Part shown: positions 35,380-44,516 of the stretch, piece by piece | Numbering within the stretch: the stretch's first letter is position 1 | Layout of the letters: every line of letters begins with the position of its first letter | Source of the DNA: JAAZKA01 sp034926225 | GTDB lineage: Bacteria; Bacillota; Clostridia; Oscillospirales; QAMX01 | Length of the DNA stretch: 64,000 nucleotides | Reading direction: 5' to 3' | Assembly: GCA_034926225.1 (NCBI GenBank) | Contig: JAYFRF010000003.1 | Span: 7,530-71,529, forward strand | Made by a program: the position numbers and the translations under genes | Notes under the pieces: generated by a model | Database searches by the model: none | What the model saw: only the letters and a program-made list of their open reading frames with translations | What the model was told of the DNA's origin: nothing

Positions 35380-36621
35380 ATGAATATGTCAGAAAACGCG
35401 CTTTTGATGATACGCCGTCAAACGGCGCGCGTCAAGGCGACGGGGAACTTCTATGCAAAACGGATCGACGGGATTTCCCCCGAGGATATCCGTACAAAAG
35501 CAGATTTTGAGAGGCTGCCGTTTTCCGAAAAGGCCGATCTAAGGGAAGCGTACCCATTAGGTCTCGCGGCCGTTTGCGAGGAGGAAATTGTGCGCATTCA
35601 CTCGTCCTCCGGTACGACGGGGACGCCGGTGATCATCCCGTATACAAAAAAGGATGTCGACGACTGGGCGGAGCTGTTCCGGCGCTGCTATGAGATCGCC
35701 GGTATTACGAACCGTGACCGTATCCATATTACGCCGGGCTACGGGCTCTGGACGGCAGGCATCGGCTTTCAGCTCGGCGCGGAGAAGCTCGGCGCGATGA
35801 CTATCCCGATGGGGCCGGGCAATACCGATAAGCAGCTCCAGTTCATGCGCGATATGAAGTCCACCGTCCTGTGCGCGACGTCTTCGTACGCGCTGTTGTT
35901 AGCGGAGGAGATCGCAAAACGCGGTATGAAGAAGGATATCTGCCTGAAAAAGGGCGTCATCGGGTCCGAACGCTGGGGCGAAAAGATGCGCGCGCGTATC
36001 GCAAACGAGCTCGGCGTGGAACTGTACGATATCTACGGCCTGACCGAAATTTATGGCCCCGGCATCGCGATCAACTGCGAATATCACACGGGCATGCACT
36101 ACTTCGACGACTACTTCTACTTCGAGATCATCGACCCCAAAACGGAAAAGGTGCTTCCGGACGGCGAGCTGGGAGAGCTGGTCATCACGACGCTGCAAAA
36201 GGAAGGCGCGCCGCTCATCCGTTACCGCACGCATGACCTGACGCGCATCGTACCGGACGATGTTCCCTGCCCCTGCGGACGAAAACTGCCGCGCATCGAC
36301 GTCATCCTCGGCCGTACCGACGATATGGTGAAGGTTAAGGGCGTGAACATCTTCCCCGGACAGATCGACGACATTCTCAAGGAGGTCGACGGCGCGTCGA
36401 GCGAGTATCAGGTGTTCATCGACCACGAGGAAGGCCGCGACCGTATGACCGTGTTTGTTGAGACGGCGCTGCCGATGGAGGAGCGTTCTGGCTTTGAAGC
36501 CGTGCTGAAGGACACGTTTAAGTCGCGCATCAACGTGGGCATCCTGCCGAAGGCGGTTTCCCTTGGGGAGCTGCCCAGAAGTGAGAAAAAATCCACGCGT
36601 GTATTTGATTACCGGTATTAA
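35380..36621 (+). CDS. paaK: Phenylacetate--CoA ligase (AMP-forming)
   Basis: Activates phenylacetate or a related aryl acetate with ATP and CoA. The 413 residues match PaaK: phosphate loop HSSSGTTGTP near residue 80, YGLTEIYGPG near 218, YRTHDLTRI near 282, and a C-terminal domain starting VILGRTDDMVKVKGVNIFP. ATG at 35380 has AAGGGGA well spaced; an in-frame ATG at 35353 inside iorB lacks a site. In this T-box operon the product feeds aryl-acetyl-CoA to IorAB, which could then form arylpyruvate for transamination. Confidence 0.94.
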   Translation: MNMSENALLMIRRQTARVKATGNFYAKRIDGISPEDIRTKADFERLPFSEKADLREAYPLGLAAVCEEEIVRIHSSSGTTGTPVIIPYTKKDVDDWAELFRRCYEIAGITNRDRIHITPGYGLWTAGIGFQLGAEKLGAMTIPMGPGNTDKQLQFMRDMKSTVLCATSSYALLLAEEIAKRGMKKDICLKKGVIGSERWGEKMRARIANELGVELYDIYGLTEIYGPGIAINCEYHTGMHYFDDYFYFEIIDPKTEKVLPDGELGELVITTLQKEGAPLIRYRTHDLTRIVPDDVPCPCGRKLPRIDVILGRTDDMVKVKGVNIFPGQIDDILKEVDGASSEYQVFIDHEEGRDRMTVFVETALPMEERSGFEAVLKDTFKSRINVGILPKAVSLGELPRSEKKSTRVFDYRY

Positions 36622-36662
36622 CATGATGCGAGTAAAAAAAGCGATATTTGCTTGCAATAGCC

Positions 36663-36691
36663 TTGACAGTATTCGCTGAACACGGTATACT
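36663..36691 (+). promoter_or_regulatory. Promoter of the structured leader/methyltransferase unit
   Basis: TTGACA (36663-36668) and TATACT (36686-36691), spacer 17; transcription should begin near 36698. Confidence 0.85.
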
Positions 36692-36726
36692 ATACTTATC
36701 TTAAATATAGGAAGTGTCTTTTTGGA

Positions 36727-36832
36727 GTCGGTTCTGTAAGGAACAGCATCTGTTATTATGTGCATTGGGCAGTATAAAGACATACTGCCTTGTAAAAATG
36801 CACACGGATGCTTTCCACAGAACCGGCTTTTT
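36727..36832 (+). ncRNA. Long structured RNA ending in a terminator; leader or small RNA, class unknown
   Basis: Nested helices read directly from the sequence: 36727-36737 with 36817-36827 (11 bp), 36740-36743 with 36813-36816, 36745-36750 with 36807-36812, 36759-36766 with 36797-36804 (8 bp), 36768-36775 with 36782-36789 (8 bp), and an AAAGAC loop. A TTTTT run follows the outer helix, so the whole forms a terminator. About 37 bp of pairing in 101 bases is far beyond chance. It sits between a good promoter and the methyltransferase start at 36870, as an attenuator, riboswitch or free small RNA would. I do not recognise any known riboswitch core in it. Confidence 0.65.
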
Positions 36833-36869
36833 CATTTTTAGTATGATCGACAATGAAAGGACATTTTAT

Positions 36870-37586
36870 ATGAAATACAGTTTATCTGAAAAATACAACA
36901 CCCCCCAGTTTAACATCCGCATGATGGGTCCGAACCCGATTAAGCTGGAGGAGGAGCTCCTGCACGGCAACCGCATTCCGCAGGGCGCGATCGTGATGGA
37001 TCTCGGCTCGGGACAGGGGGTTACCTCGGTGTTTCTGGTGCGGGAGTATGGATTCCGCGTGTATGCAACCGATTTATGGACGGATCCGTCAGTAAATCTG
37101 CGCTTTTTCGAGGAAGCGGGGATTTCGCGCGAACAGCTCATCCCCATCCATGCCGACGCAAACGAGCTTCCGTACGCGCATGAGTTCTTCGACGCGATTG
37201 TCAGCACGGATTCGTATCACTATTTCGGGCGCGATCCGGCGTTTTTGGGCGAAAAGCTGCTGCCATATGTTCGGCATGGAGGATACATATATATCGCGAT
37301 TCCCGGCATGAAGCGGGACTGCCACGAGAACCTGCCGGAGGAAATGCTGTTATCGTGGACACCGGAGGATCTGGAAACGATACACGATGCCGCATACTGG
37401 AGGCGCATGGTCGAGCAGACGGACGGCGCGGAGGTTTGCAAGGTATGTGAGATGGAGAGCATGGACGAGGTATGGAGCGACTGGCTGGCCTGTGACAATG
37501 AGTATGCACGGGGAGACCGGAAAGCGATGAATGCCGGCGCGGGGAAGTATCTAAACTTCGTAAAAATCGTGCTTCGTCGGAAATAA
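36870..37586 (+). CDS. Class I SAM-dependent methyltransferase
   Basis: The 238 residues hold a Rossmann methyltransferase domain: IVMDLGSGQGVTSVFLV (motif I, SAM binding) near residue 42, YATDLW (motif II acidic end), IHADANELPY and FDAIVSTDSYHYFG (motif IV). The C-terminus contains several Cys, Trp and Glu residues and is not typical. The substrate is unknown. The frame is open upstream, but ATG at 36870 has GAAAGGA nine bases before it and the upstream part is the structured RNA. Confidence 0.82.
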   Translation: MKYSLSEKYNTPQFNIRMMGPNPIKLEEELLHGNRIPQGAIVMDLGSGQGVTSVFLVREYGFRVYATDLWTDPSVNLRFFEEAGISREQLIPIHADANELPYAHEFFDAIVSTDSYHYFGRDPAFLGEKLLPYVRHGGYIYIAIPGMKRDCHENLPEEMLLSWTPEDLETIHDAAYWRRMVEQTDGAEVCKVCEMESMDEVWSDWLACDNEYARGDRKAMNAGAGKYLNFVKIVLRRK

Positions 37587-37593
37587 TAAAAAA

Positions 37594-37632
37594 ATCACGG
37601 GGCAGCTCAGACATTTTGGGCTGCCCCGTGAT
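37594..37632. terminator. Bidirectional terminator
   Basis: ATCACGGGGCAGC and GCTGCCCCGTGAT form a perfect 13-bp stem between convergent genes. An A run precedes it and CCTTTAT follows. Confidence 0.85.
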
Positions 37633-37635
37633 CCT

Positions 37636-38064
37636 TTATAGGATGGAATCTTCTGCGTGACTGCTCTCCATCAGATCGGCGATGGTCACGCTGTCGAGAA
37701 AATCGCCGATGAGCTGATCAAGCTTCGTCCACATCGGACGCGTCCGGCAGTCGTCCGCCCGTTCACAAGGCCTCGCACCGCACTCAAGGCAGGTGACGGG
37801 GGCGATGGATCCTTCCGTCAAGCGGAGGATATCGCCGGCCCGGTACTGATCGGGAGCGGCGCTCAGACGATACCCGCCGCCCTTGCCATGCGCGCCGTCC
37901 ACAAAACCCGCGCGGGAGAGCTGGGACATGATGCCTTCGAGGTATTTTTGGGAGATGCCCTGGCGTTCGACGATCTCACGCAGGGGGATAAAGTCACCGT
38001 TTTGATGCTCGGCAAGGTCGATCATCACGCGGAGAGCATAGCGGCCTTTGGTCGATATCAGCAT
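37636..38064 (-). CDS. Rrf2-family transcriptional regulator (CymR/IscR-like) paired with cysK
   Basis: 142 residues with an N-terminal winged HTH (LISTKGRYALRVMIDLA, IVERQGISQKYLEGIMSQL, GKGGGYRLS). A cysteine-rich segment follows, CLECGARPCERADDC near residue 95. The B. subtilis cysteine regulator CymR lacks such cysteines, while IscR uses three to hold an Fe-S cluster, so this protein may be cluster-sensing. The start is set at ATG 38064; the longer frame covers the end of cysK. It lies 4 bases after cysK on the same strand. CymR is known to act in complex with CysK, so the pairing fits control of cysteine metabolism. Confidence 0.85.
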   Translation of the reverse strand: MLISTKGRYALRVMIDLAEHQNGDFIPLREIVERQGISQKYLEGIMSQLSRAGFVDGAHGKGGGYRLSAAPDQYRAGDILRLTEGSIAPVTCLECGARPCERADDCRTRPMWTKLDQLIGDFLDSVTIADLMESSHAEDSIL

Positions 38065-38068
38065 AGCG

Positions 38069-39016
<948 letters not shown>

Positions 39017-39030
39017 GCTGTTTTACTCCT

Positions 39031-39159
39031 TTATGCGATATTATGGAAGCCACGGGCGAGATCAGCGAGTATATCGTCGGTAGGATGCTCATGCTGGAAA
39101 CATCGGAACACGACCGAAACGGCAATTCGTGTGACTCGGCATTTCCAAAAGAAAGGCAT
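39031..39159 (-). CDS. Possible 42-residue leader ORF upstream of cysK
   Basis: In the long leader between the cysK promoter and cysK, the minus strand reads a 42-residue frame with four aromatic residues and two Cys at the start. It ends HPTDDILADLARGFHNIA, which looks protein-like. Its stop lies 14 bases before the cysK ATG. The ribosome site is poor. It could be a leader peptide, a remnant, or chance. Confidence 0.3.
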   Translation of the reverse strand: MPFFWKCRVTRIAVSVVFRCFQHEHPTDDILADLARGFHNIA

Positions 39160-39193
39160 ACCAAAAAACCTACCAATCTTGTATGTTGATAGA

Positions 39194-39222
39194 ATTATAG
39201 CACAACCAACCTACTATGTCAA
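39194..39222 (-). promoter_or_regulatory. cysK promoter with possible Rrf2 operator
   Basis: On the minus strand TTGACA (39222-39217) and TATAAT (39199-39194) have a 17-base spacer. The spacer reads TAGTAGGTTGGTTGTGC, and AGATTGGTAGG recurs downstream near 39170. The GTAGGTTGG-like text overlapping the promoter is a candidate site for the Rrf2 regulator encoded in the same operon. Confidence 0.75.
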
Positions 39223-39265
39223 TAGATAAATGAAAAATTACAGAGTTTCCTTTACAAGACTTCCT

Positions 39266-40267
39266 TTACAGGACATCCCTATGTTTTCGATCAAGGAACA
39301 GCAGCCGGAGGAAGATGGGAGCGCCGATGAAGGCAGTGAGGATGCCGACGGGGATTTCATAGGGGGCAAACAGAACGCGGGAGAGGATATCGCAAAGGAG
39401 TAGCAGCGACGCGCCGAGGAGCGCGGATAGGGGGAGCAAAGCTTTTGCTTCATTACCGATGAGCAGACGTGCGCTGTGGGGGACAATGAGGCCGATAAAG
39501 CCGATGAGACCGGCAAAGCTGACGGAAGCACCGGCGAGAACGGCGGCGCAGACGAGCAGGGTAAAGCGATATAATCCGACGCGCAGTCCGAGACTGCGGG
39601 CGATGTCCTCGCCGAGAGAGAGGATGTCCAACTCGTTGCGAAGGAGGAAAGCCGCGAGGAAAGCAAGCGTGATCAATATGCAGGGAAGAATGAGGGTAGA
39701 CGCGGAGAGAGAGGCGAGAGAGCCGACGCGGAAGGCGTTTCCGCCGAGCAACGCATCGGGGGAAAAGGTATGGATGGCGTCGGTACCGGCGGACAGGAGG
39801 GCGTTGACGGCGACGCCGGCGAGGATGATGGTAATACGGGACGCACCGGTACGACGGGCGACGGCATAGATGATCAGGGTAGCGGCAAGCGCGCCAAAAA
39901 AGGCATAAAAGGGGAGGATGGCGGCGGACGCGGGGGAGAGCGCGATGCAGAGGATGGCGAAAAAGCCCGCACCCGCGTTAATCCCAATGATGCTCGGGCC
40001 CGCGAGTGGGTTATGCAGGACGTTTTGTATAAGCACACCGGCTCCGGCGAGTCCGATACCGGCGAAAAGGGCGCCGATGGTACGCGGCAGACGGACATAG
40101 AGCAGGATCCGCGCATCGGCGGAGGCCATATCGCCGTGCAGAAGGTCTGACAGACCGGAAAAGGAGACCGCGGTCGAGCCGAGCGTGAGACTTGCGACAA
40201 AGAGGAACGCGGCGAGCAAAAAGGCGGCGGTTATCAGAACGGAGGGGTTAATTTTCTTCATTTTCAT
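39266..40267 (-). CDS. FecCD-family iron/cobalamin-type ABC transporter permease
   Basis: A 333-residue permease with about ten TM helices. Family segments include VRLPRTIGALFAGIGLAGAG near residue 65, NPLAGPSIIGINAGAG, GLIGFIGLIVPHSARLLIG near 255, and a C-terminal IPVGILTAFIGAPIFLRLL. Such permeases import siderophores, haem or B12. The start at 40267 overlaps the binding-protein gene by 20 bases, implying translational coupling. The expected ATPase gene does not follow; a matching one is at 46865 on the other strand. Confidence 0.92.
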   Translation of the reverse strand: MKMKKINPSVLITAAFLLAAFLFVASLTLGSTAVSFSGLSDLLHGDMASADARILLYVRLPRTIGALFAGIGLAGAGVLIQNVLHNPLAGPSIIGINAGAGFFAILCIALSPASAAILPFYAFFGALAATLIIYAVARRTGASRITIILAGVAVNALLSAGTDAIHTFSPDALLGGNAFRVGSLASLSASTLILPCILITLAFLAAFLLRNELDILSLGEDIARSLGLRVGLYRFTLLVCAAVLAGASVSFAGLIGFIGLIVPHSARLLIGNEAKALLPLSALLGASLLLLCDILSRVLFAPYEIPVGILTAFIGAPIFLRLLFLDRKHRDVL

Positions 40268-41177
40268 AGAGAATCCGCTCGATAATTTCGTAGCTCTCGC
40301 CCCAGCGGGCATTGGGCTTATAGTGGAAAAGATCCTTCGGCAGTACATGGTAGCGCCCCTCCCGTACCGCCGTCAAGCCGCTCCAAGCGGGATTCGACAG
40401 CAACGTACGGTCGAGTGCTTCCAATGCGGCGGCAGGGGAGGAACCCATCGTGACGACGAAGATAAAATCAGGATCGGCTTTGATGATCGCTTCCAGACTG
40501 AGGTCTTCAAGGAGCGAATCGTCGGAGTCCGCGATGTTTGTGCAGTTTAAGTCGCGCAGCATACGCCCGGTCATATTATCGCTGCCCTTCGCCTTTGCAC
40601 CGGTCGAAAACGCGCGGATGAGCAGCACGCTGGGGGAGGGATGCTCATTCGCCTTTTCAATGGCGTCGTCGATCCGCGCACGGACGGAAAGCCCGTTTTG
40701 CTCATATAAATCGTACCGTCCGGTGATCTCGGTACAGGTTTTCAGCATGGCAAGATAGTCGTCGAAGGTCTCTACGCTGAAGTAAACGCAGTTAACTCCC
40801 GCCGCGGTTAGCTGGTCAAGCAGGGCGATATGCTCCTGTTTACCGGTGGACAGCAGCATCAAGTCACAGCCGAGCGCGATCACGCGCTCGACGGACGGCT
40901 CGGTATAAAGGCCCAAGTCCTCGACGGTATCCGGCAGTTCAAAAGCGCGTTCGCTCCACGCGTCGCTTGTGACGGCAGTAAGCGTACCGCCCGCGAGCAT
41001 CCAGACCTCGCCGAAGCTGCCGAGCGCCGCCGCAACCTTCTCATGCGACGTGACAGTGACCTCCCGGCCGAGCGCGTCGGTAAAGGTATAACCATCGGTC
41101 GCGGCAGGTTTCACATTCGTACAGCCGGACAAAAAGATAAAGACCAAGGCCAGTACCACGCAGATCATTCGCTTCAT
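40248..41177 (-). CDS. Iron/cobalamin-type ABC transporter substrate-binding lipoprotein
   Basis: 309 residues with a lipoprotein signal (LSGC lipobox, Cys about residue 19) and a periplasmic-binding-protein type III fold. DALGREVTVTSHEKVAAALG at the N-terminus, LGLYTEPSVERVIALGCDL and a long helix linking the lobes fit the FecB/BtuF group. It binds a metal chelate or cobalamin outside the membrane. ATG at 41177 has AAAGGA upstream; the longer frame lacks one. It is first gene of the unit. Confidence 0.9.
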   Translation of the reverse strand: MKRMICVVLALVFIFLSGCTNVKPAATDGYTFTDALGREVTVTSHEKVAAALGSFGEVWMLAGGTLTAVTSDAWSERAFELPDTVEDLGLYTEPSVERVIALGCDLMLLSTGKQEHIALLDQLTAAGVNCVYFSVETFDDYLAMLKTCTEITGRYDLYEQNGLSVRARIDDAIEKANEHPSPSVLLIRAFSTGAKAKGSDNMTGRMLRDLNCTNIADSDDSLLEDLSLEAIIKADPDFIFVVTMGSSPAAALEALDRTLLSNPAWSGLTAVREGRYHVLPKDLFHYKPNARWGESYEIIERILYENEEN

Positions 41178-41218
41178 AGTACAAGTCCTTTGTATATAGT
41201 TCTGCAGGTATAAAAGTG

Positions 41219-41311
41219 CTAGCACGATAGAACATCGGTTGCTGTCGGTACGAGGGAAAGCTCGTCAAGGCGCTTGCCGATTTGCAAGTCGGAGAGGTGC
41301 AGAAAACGCAT
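41219..41311 (-). pseudogene. sbcD: 5' fragment of sbcD (exonuclease SbcCD subunit D)
   Basis: The minus strand from ATG at 41311 reads MRFLHLSDLQIGKRLDELSL, which matches the SbcD N-terminus (RFLHxSDLHIGKR, with the first metal-binding Asp and His-type positions). It leaves the family after about 20 codons and stops at 41219. The metal-binding His is Gln here. The rest of sbcD and any sbcC are absent, so this is a deletion scar, with the binding-protein gene joined just downstream. Confidence 0.7.
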
Positions 41312-41334
41312 AGTATCCCTCGAACAGTACCGTA

Positions 41335-42045
41335 TCAGTATGCCCAGTCTTCCATTAAAACCTGACGGTTTGTGCCATAATAAATGTCATCACGGTTCGC
41401 GATCAACTTGCAGAATTCCTCAAAGCGGCTCCAGGTATTATGGATATCGAATTCGTAGGCATGTCCCCAGATATAGAAGATTTGCGGACGATCGGCATTC
41501 AGCTCGACAAAACGGTGCCCGAGCTCGAACAATGCGTCCCATTCACGGTGATGATATACGGTGGGCTTGAACACGAAAAGATCGCTCTGCGGCTCAAAAT
41601 GAAAGGAGGAGACGGTGGTGCGGGCGTATCGGACGCCGGTTTTGCGGCGAAGGACATCCGCGACACGCTCGTCGAAATTGACGCCGCCGCCGGGATAGGC
41701 AAAACCGACGACTTCATAGCCGCAGAATGTGGAAAGCGCTTCCCTATCCCGTTCCACCTGCCGTACGATTTCCTCCTCGTCGCAGTCGGGCAGGAACGGA
41801 TGGGTCAGCGTATGCGAGGCGATTTCGTGCCCTTCATAGATCGAGGCGATTTCGCAGGAGCGGGGCTTGACATGCGGGATGGTCACCTCCTCGCGGAGCA
41901 TCGGTCCGCCAGTGCCGAGAAGACTGGAGTTAAGATTGAAGGTGCATTTCAAGTTATATTGATTGAGGAGCTCGATGAGACGCTGATCCTGTGTGACACC
42001 GTCGTCGTAGCTGAAGGTAACGGCTTTTCTGATTTTACAAGGCAT
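41335..42045 (-). CDS. Polysaccharide deacetylase-family protein
   Basis: The 236 residues show a NodB-like fold: AVTFSYDDGVTQDQRLIELL gives the catalytic and metal Asp pair, HEIASHTLTHPFL the HxxxH metal ligands near residue 80, and GFAYPGGGVNF motif 3. No signal peptide is present, so a cytoplasmic carbohydrate de-N-acetylase is implied; substrate unknown. ATG at 42045 is preferred over one seven codons earlier because AAGAGGCG precedes it. It ends 24 bases before the sbcD scar. Confidence 0.85.
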   Translation of the reverse strand: MPCKIRKAVTFSYDDGVTQDQRLIELLNQYNLKCTFNLNSSLLGTGGPMLREEVTIPHVKPRSCEIASIYEGHEIASHTLTHPFLPDCDEEEIVRQVERDREALSTFCGYEVVGFAYPGGGVNFDERVADVLRRKTGVRYARTTVSSFHFEPQSDLFVFKPTVYHHREWDALFELGHRFVELNADRPQIFYIWGHAYEFDIHNTWSRFEEFCKLIANRDDIYYGTNRQVLMEDWAY

Positions 42046-42137
42046 AGGGAAAACGCCTCTTTTCATAAAAATACGGAATAGGCTTTACAATGACGAGCGA
42101 ATGTGATATGATGCAAAAGAAATAGCAAAAAAATGTG

Positions 42138-43400
42138 TCATGCTTTGTAATCAAGCAGGAACGCGCCGAGAATCTTCGCAAATTCGAGCAGCCGGGCGCA
42201 TTCGATGAATTCATCGGCCTGATGCGCGCCGCCATAGACGCCGAAGTCGCGGCCGATGCCGAAGGAGAACGCGCGCGGACTGCCGTACTTAATGAAAAGC
42301 GACAGATCGGACAGACAGGAACCGCACGGAGCAAGCTTTCTCCCAGCCGCGCTTTCCGCCGCGCGGACGAGCGTATCCATGGCGGGATTTTCCATGGCGG
42401 TCTCTTTGAAATGGAAATGCCGCGTGGTGCGTTCGAAGCGGTCGAAGAGCAGACCGTAGGGGGCAAGCTTTTCCGACAGACGCGTCTGCATCTTTTTTAG
42501 CTCGGCGTCGATCTCGTCTTTCGTGCGTGTGGTGTAGTAACAAACCTCGACGAAGGCGCGGTCGAAGTCGGAGGAACCGTCGCCGGAACGCATTTCGGTG
42601 AAGCGTACGGAGGTGTCGGGGATGTTCGTCCCACGATAGAAAGGAACTTTCCGCAGTTCCTGCGCACGGCGTTCCCGGAAAGCGTAGAATTCTTCGCGCA
42701 GAATCGCGAGTCCGTCGAGCATCGGCCCGCAGGAATCGAGCGGATGATCCGCACGGATATACGCCCGCAGTCTGCCGCCGCCGGCCGCAACTGCCCAGAT
42801 GTCAAAATTCTTACAGTCAAGGTTTACGATATCCTCGCACGGGTACTTTAAACAGGCCGCCAGCGTACCGTTGCCGCCGCCGTTTTCCTCGTCGGAGTAG
42901 GCGGTGAACAGCAGCTCATAGGGCAGCGTGATGCTTTCGTCCCGCAAAAGGGTCAGCAAGTAGAGAACGGTTGCGATACCGTATTTATCGTCACACGCGC
43001 CGCGGCCGAGGATATTGCCGTCGCGCAGCTCTCCCGAAAACGGCGGGAACGTCCAGTTTGCCGGGTTGCCGACGGGCACGGTATCCGAATGCGCGGCGAG
43101 CATCAAACGGCGGCGGGAATTTCCCCCACGGCTGACGGTGACATTCGGGCGGTTTTCAAGATGATGGCCATCCCAGTAATCGGGGTTTGAGGGCAAACCG
43201 GGGACATCCATCGGCGAGTAAACGTCCGGCGACAGCCCGAGTGACTGAAGCTTATCGGCGACAAATGCTGCGACGGCGGCTTCACGGCCGGATGTGCCGA
43301 AATTCTGGGAATCGATGCGTACGAGCGCGGAAAGAAGCGCATATAATTCGCTTTCCCGCGCGGTGACAGCACGTAAAAAGGCTTCTTTCTTATCAGACAT
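42138..43400 (-). CDS. M20-family metallopeptidase/deacylase
   Basis: The 420 residues match zinc-dependent M20 enzymes. LAAHSDTVPVG near residue 101 has the first His and Asp, GRGACDDKYGIA the bridging Asp, and AYSDEENGGGNG the catalytic and metal Glu. GGAHQADEFIE near 393 has the last His. Family members cleave dipeptides, acylornithine, succinyl-DAP or carbamoyl compounds; the substrate is not evident. ATG has GGAG about 12 bases upstream. It is divergent from the mannonate dehydratase-like gene. Confidence 0.88.
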   Translation of the reverse strand: MSDKKEAFLRAVTARESELYALLSALVRIDSQNFGTSGREAAVAAFVADKLQSLGLSPDVYSPMDVPGLPSNPDYWDGHHLENRPNVTVSRGGNSRRRLMLAAHSDTVPVGNPANWTFPPFSGELRDGNILGRGACDDKYGIATVLYLLTLLRDESITLPYELLFTAYSDEENGGGNGTLAACLKYPCEDIVNLDCKNFDIWAVAAGGGRLRAYIRADHPLDSCGPMLDGLAILREEFYAFRERRAQELRKVPFYRGTNIPDTSVRFTEMRSGDGSSDFDRAFVEVCYYTTRTKDEIDAELKKMQTRLSEKLAPYGLLFDRFERTTRHFHFKETAMENPAMDTLVRAAESAAGRKLAPCGSCLSDLSLFIKYGSPRAFSFGIGRDFGVYGGAHQADEFIECARLLEFAKILGAFLLDYKA

Positions 43401-43456
43401 GTTCTCAAAACAACTCCTTTATTTATAAAAATTTCAGAACTAAAGAGGATTAGAGC

Positions 43457-44473
43457 ATGAAAAATCCAAATATGCCCGCGGGACACATCAAGCTCTCCAA
43501 CATCATTGCGCCGGATGCGGATGAAAACCGCGTCGCATTCCTTGAAAAGCTCGGCATCCGCTACGCCTACACATGGAAGGGCGGCGACCTGGTCCGCGCC
43601 TATGACGAGCTGGCAAGGCTTCGGGAGCTTCTAAGCCGTCACGGTATTACGCTGTACAACGCGGGCGACTACAAGATCGCGAAATCTCCGAATATCCATC
43701 TCGGCACGCCGGAGCGTGACCGCGATATCGAAGCATTCGCCGAAGTGCTGCGCACGTTGGCTCGTTTGGGCGTCTATAACACCACGTTTACCTGGGAGCC
43801 GGATCAGGTCTGGTCTTCCGGGCAGACAATGACGCGCGGCGGCGCGATCGCACGGTACTGCGACGAACGCGAGCTTGAGAAAAAGGAGCTCACGCATGGG
43901 CGGCGGTACGAAAAAGAGGAGCTTTGGGAGAACTTCAACTACTTTATGCGTCGAATCATTCCGGTTTGTGAAGAAACCGGTGTGAGACTGGCGCTGCATC
44001 CGAACGATCCGCCGATGCCGGAGATCGCAGGAATCGCCTGCCTGATCATCAGCCGCGACGATTATCGCCGTGCGTTTACCATCGCCGACAGCTACGCTTC
44101 CGCGTCATACAAGGCGTCCGGCGCAAGACCGTCACTGGGGATGGAGTTCTGCTGCGGCTGCTGGCTTGAGGGAGGGGAGCGCTTCGGCGATATCCTCGCC
44201 GGCGTACGGGAGTTCGCGGCTGAGAAGCGTATCATCATCACGCATTTCCGCAACGTCGATCAGCCCTTGCCGCATTTCGTCGAGACATTCATCGACGGTG
44301 GCTACATGGATATGTACCGCTTGATGCGTACATTTTATGAAGCGGATTATGACGGCACGATCATCTATGACCATTCGCCGATACTGCTGCCGGACGGCGG
44401 CGGCTGGGCGGAAACGGCGTACTCCGTGGGGTATATGCAGGCGCTGATGCGCGTGGCTTCCGAAAGGCTGTAA
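43457..44473 (+). CDS. Mannonate dehydratase-like TIM-barrel protein
   Basis: 338 residues resembling UxuA, which dehydrates D-mannonate to 2-keto-3-deoxygluconate in hexuronate breakdown. LALHPNDPPMPEIAGIACLI near residue 180 corresponds to the family's HPDDPP signature. EFCCGCW, ITHFRNV and YDHSPIL follow at the positions of UxuA metal ligands (Cys, His, Asp-His). It is a little shorter than typical UxuA (350-394). No other uronate gene is beside it, so the exact substrate is open. ATG has AAAGAGGA upstream. Confidence 0.75.
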   Translation: MKNPNMPAGHIKLSNIIAPDADENRVAFLEKLGIRYAYTWKGGDLVRAYDELARLRELLSRHGITLYNAGDYKIAKSPNIHLGTPERDRDIEAFAEVLRTLARLGVYNTTFTWEPDQVWSSGQTMTRGGAIARYCDERELEKKELTHGRRYEKEELWENFNYFMRRIIPVCEETGVRLALHPNDPPMPEIAGIACLIISRDDYRRAFTIADSYASASYKASGARPSLGMEFCCGCWLEGGERFGDILAGVREFAAEKRIIITHFRNVDQPLPHFVETFIDGGYMDMYRLMRTFYEADYDGTIIYDHSPILLPDGGGWAETAYSVGYMQALMRVASERL

Positions 44474-44476
44474 AAG

Positions 44477-44516
44477 CAAAAGGGCGGTGCTTTTTTACCG
44501 CGCCGCCCGGCTTTTG
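44477..44516. terminator. Bidirectional terminator
   Basis: CAAAAGGGCGG and CCGCCCGGCTTTTG pair with a small bulge between two convergent genes; the right arm abuts the stop codon of the propeller gene. Confidence 0.7.

Noticed and set aside
36727..36832. SRP RNA, T-box or SAM riboswitch identity for the structured RNA
   Set aside because: It lacks the GGAA-loop helix 8 pattern, the GGTACC T-box core and any SAM-aptamer core I can recognise.
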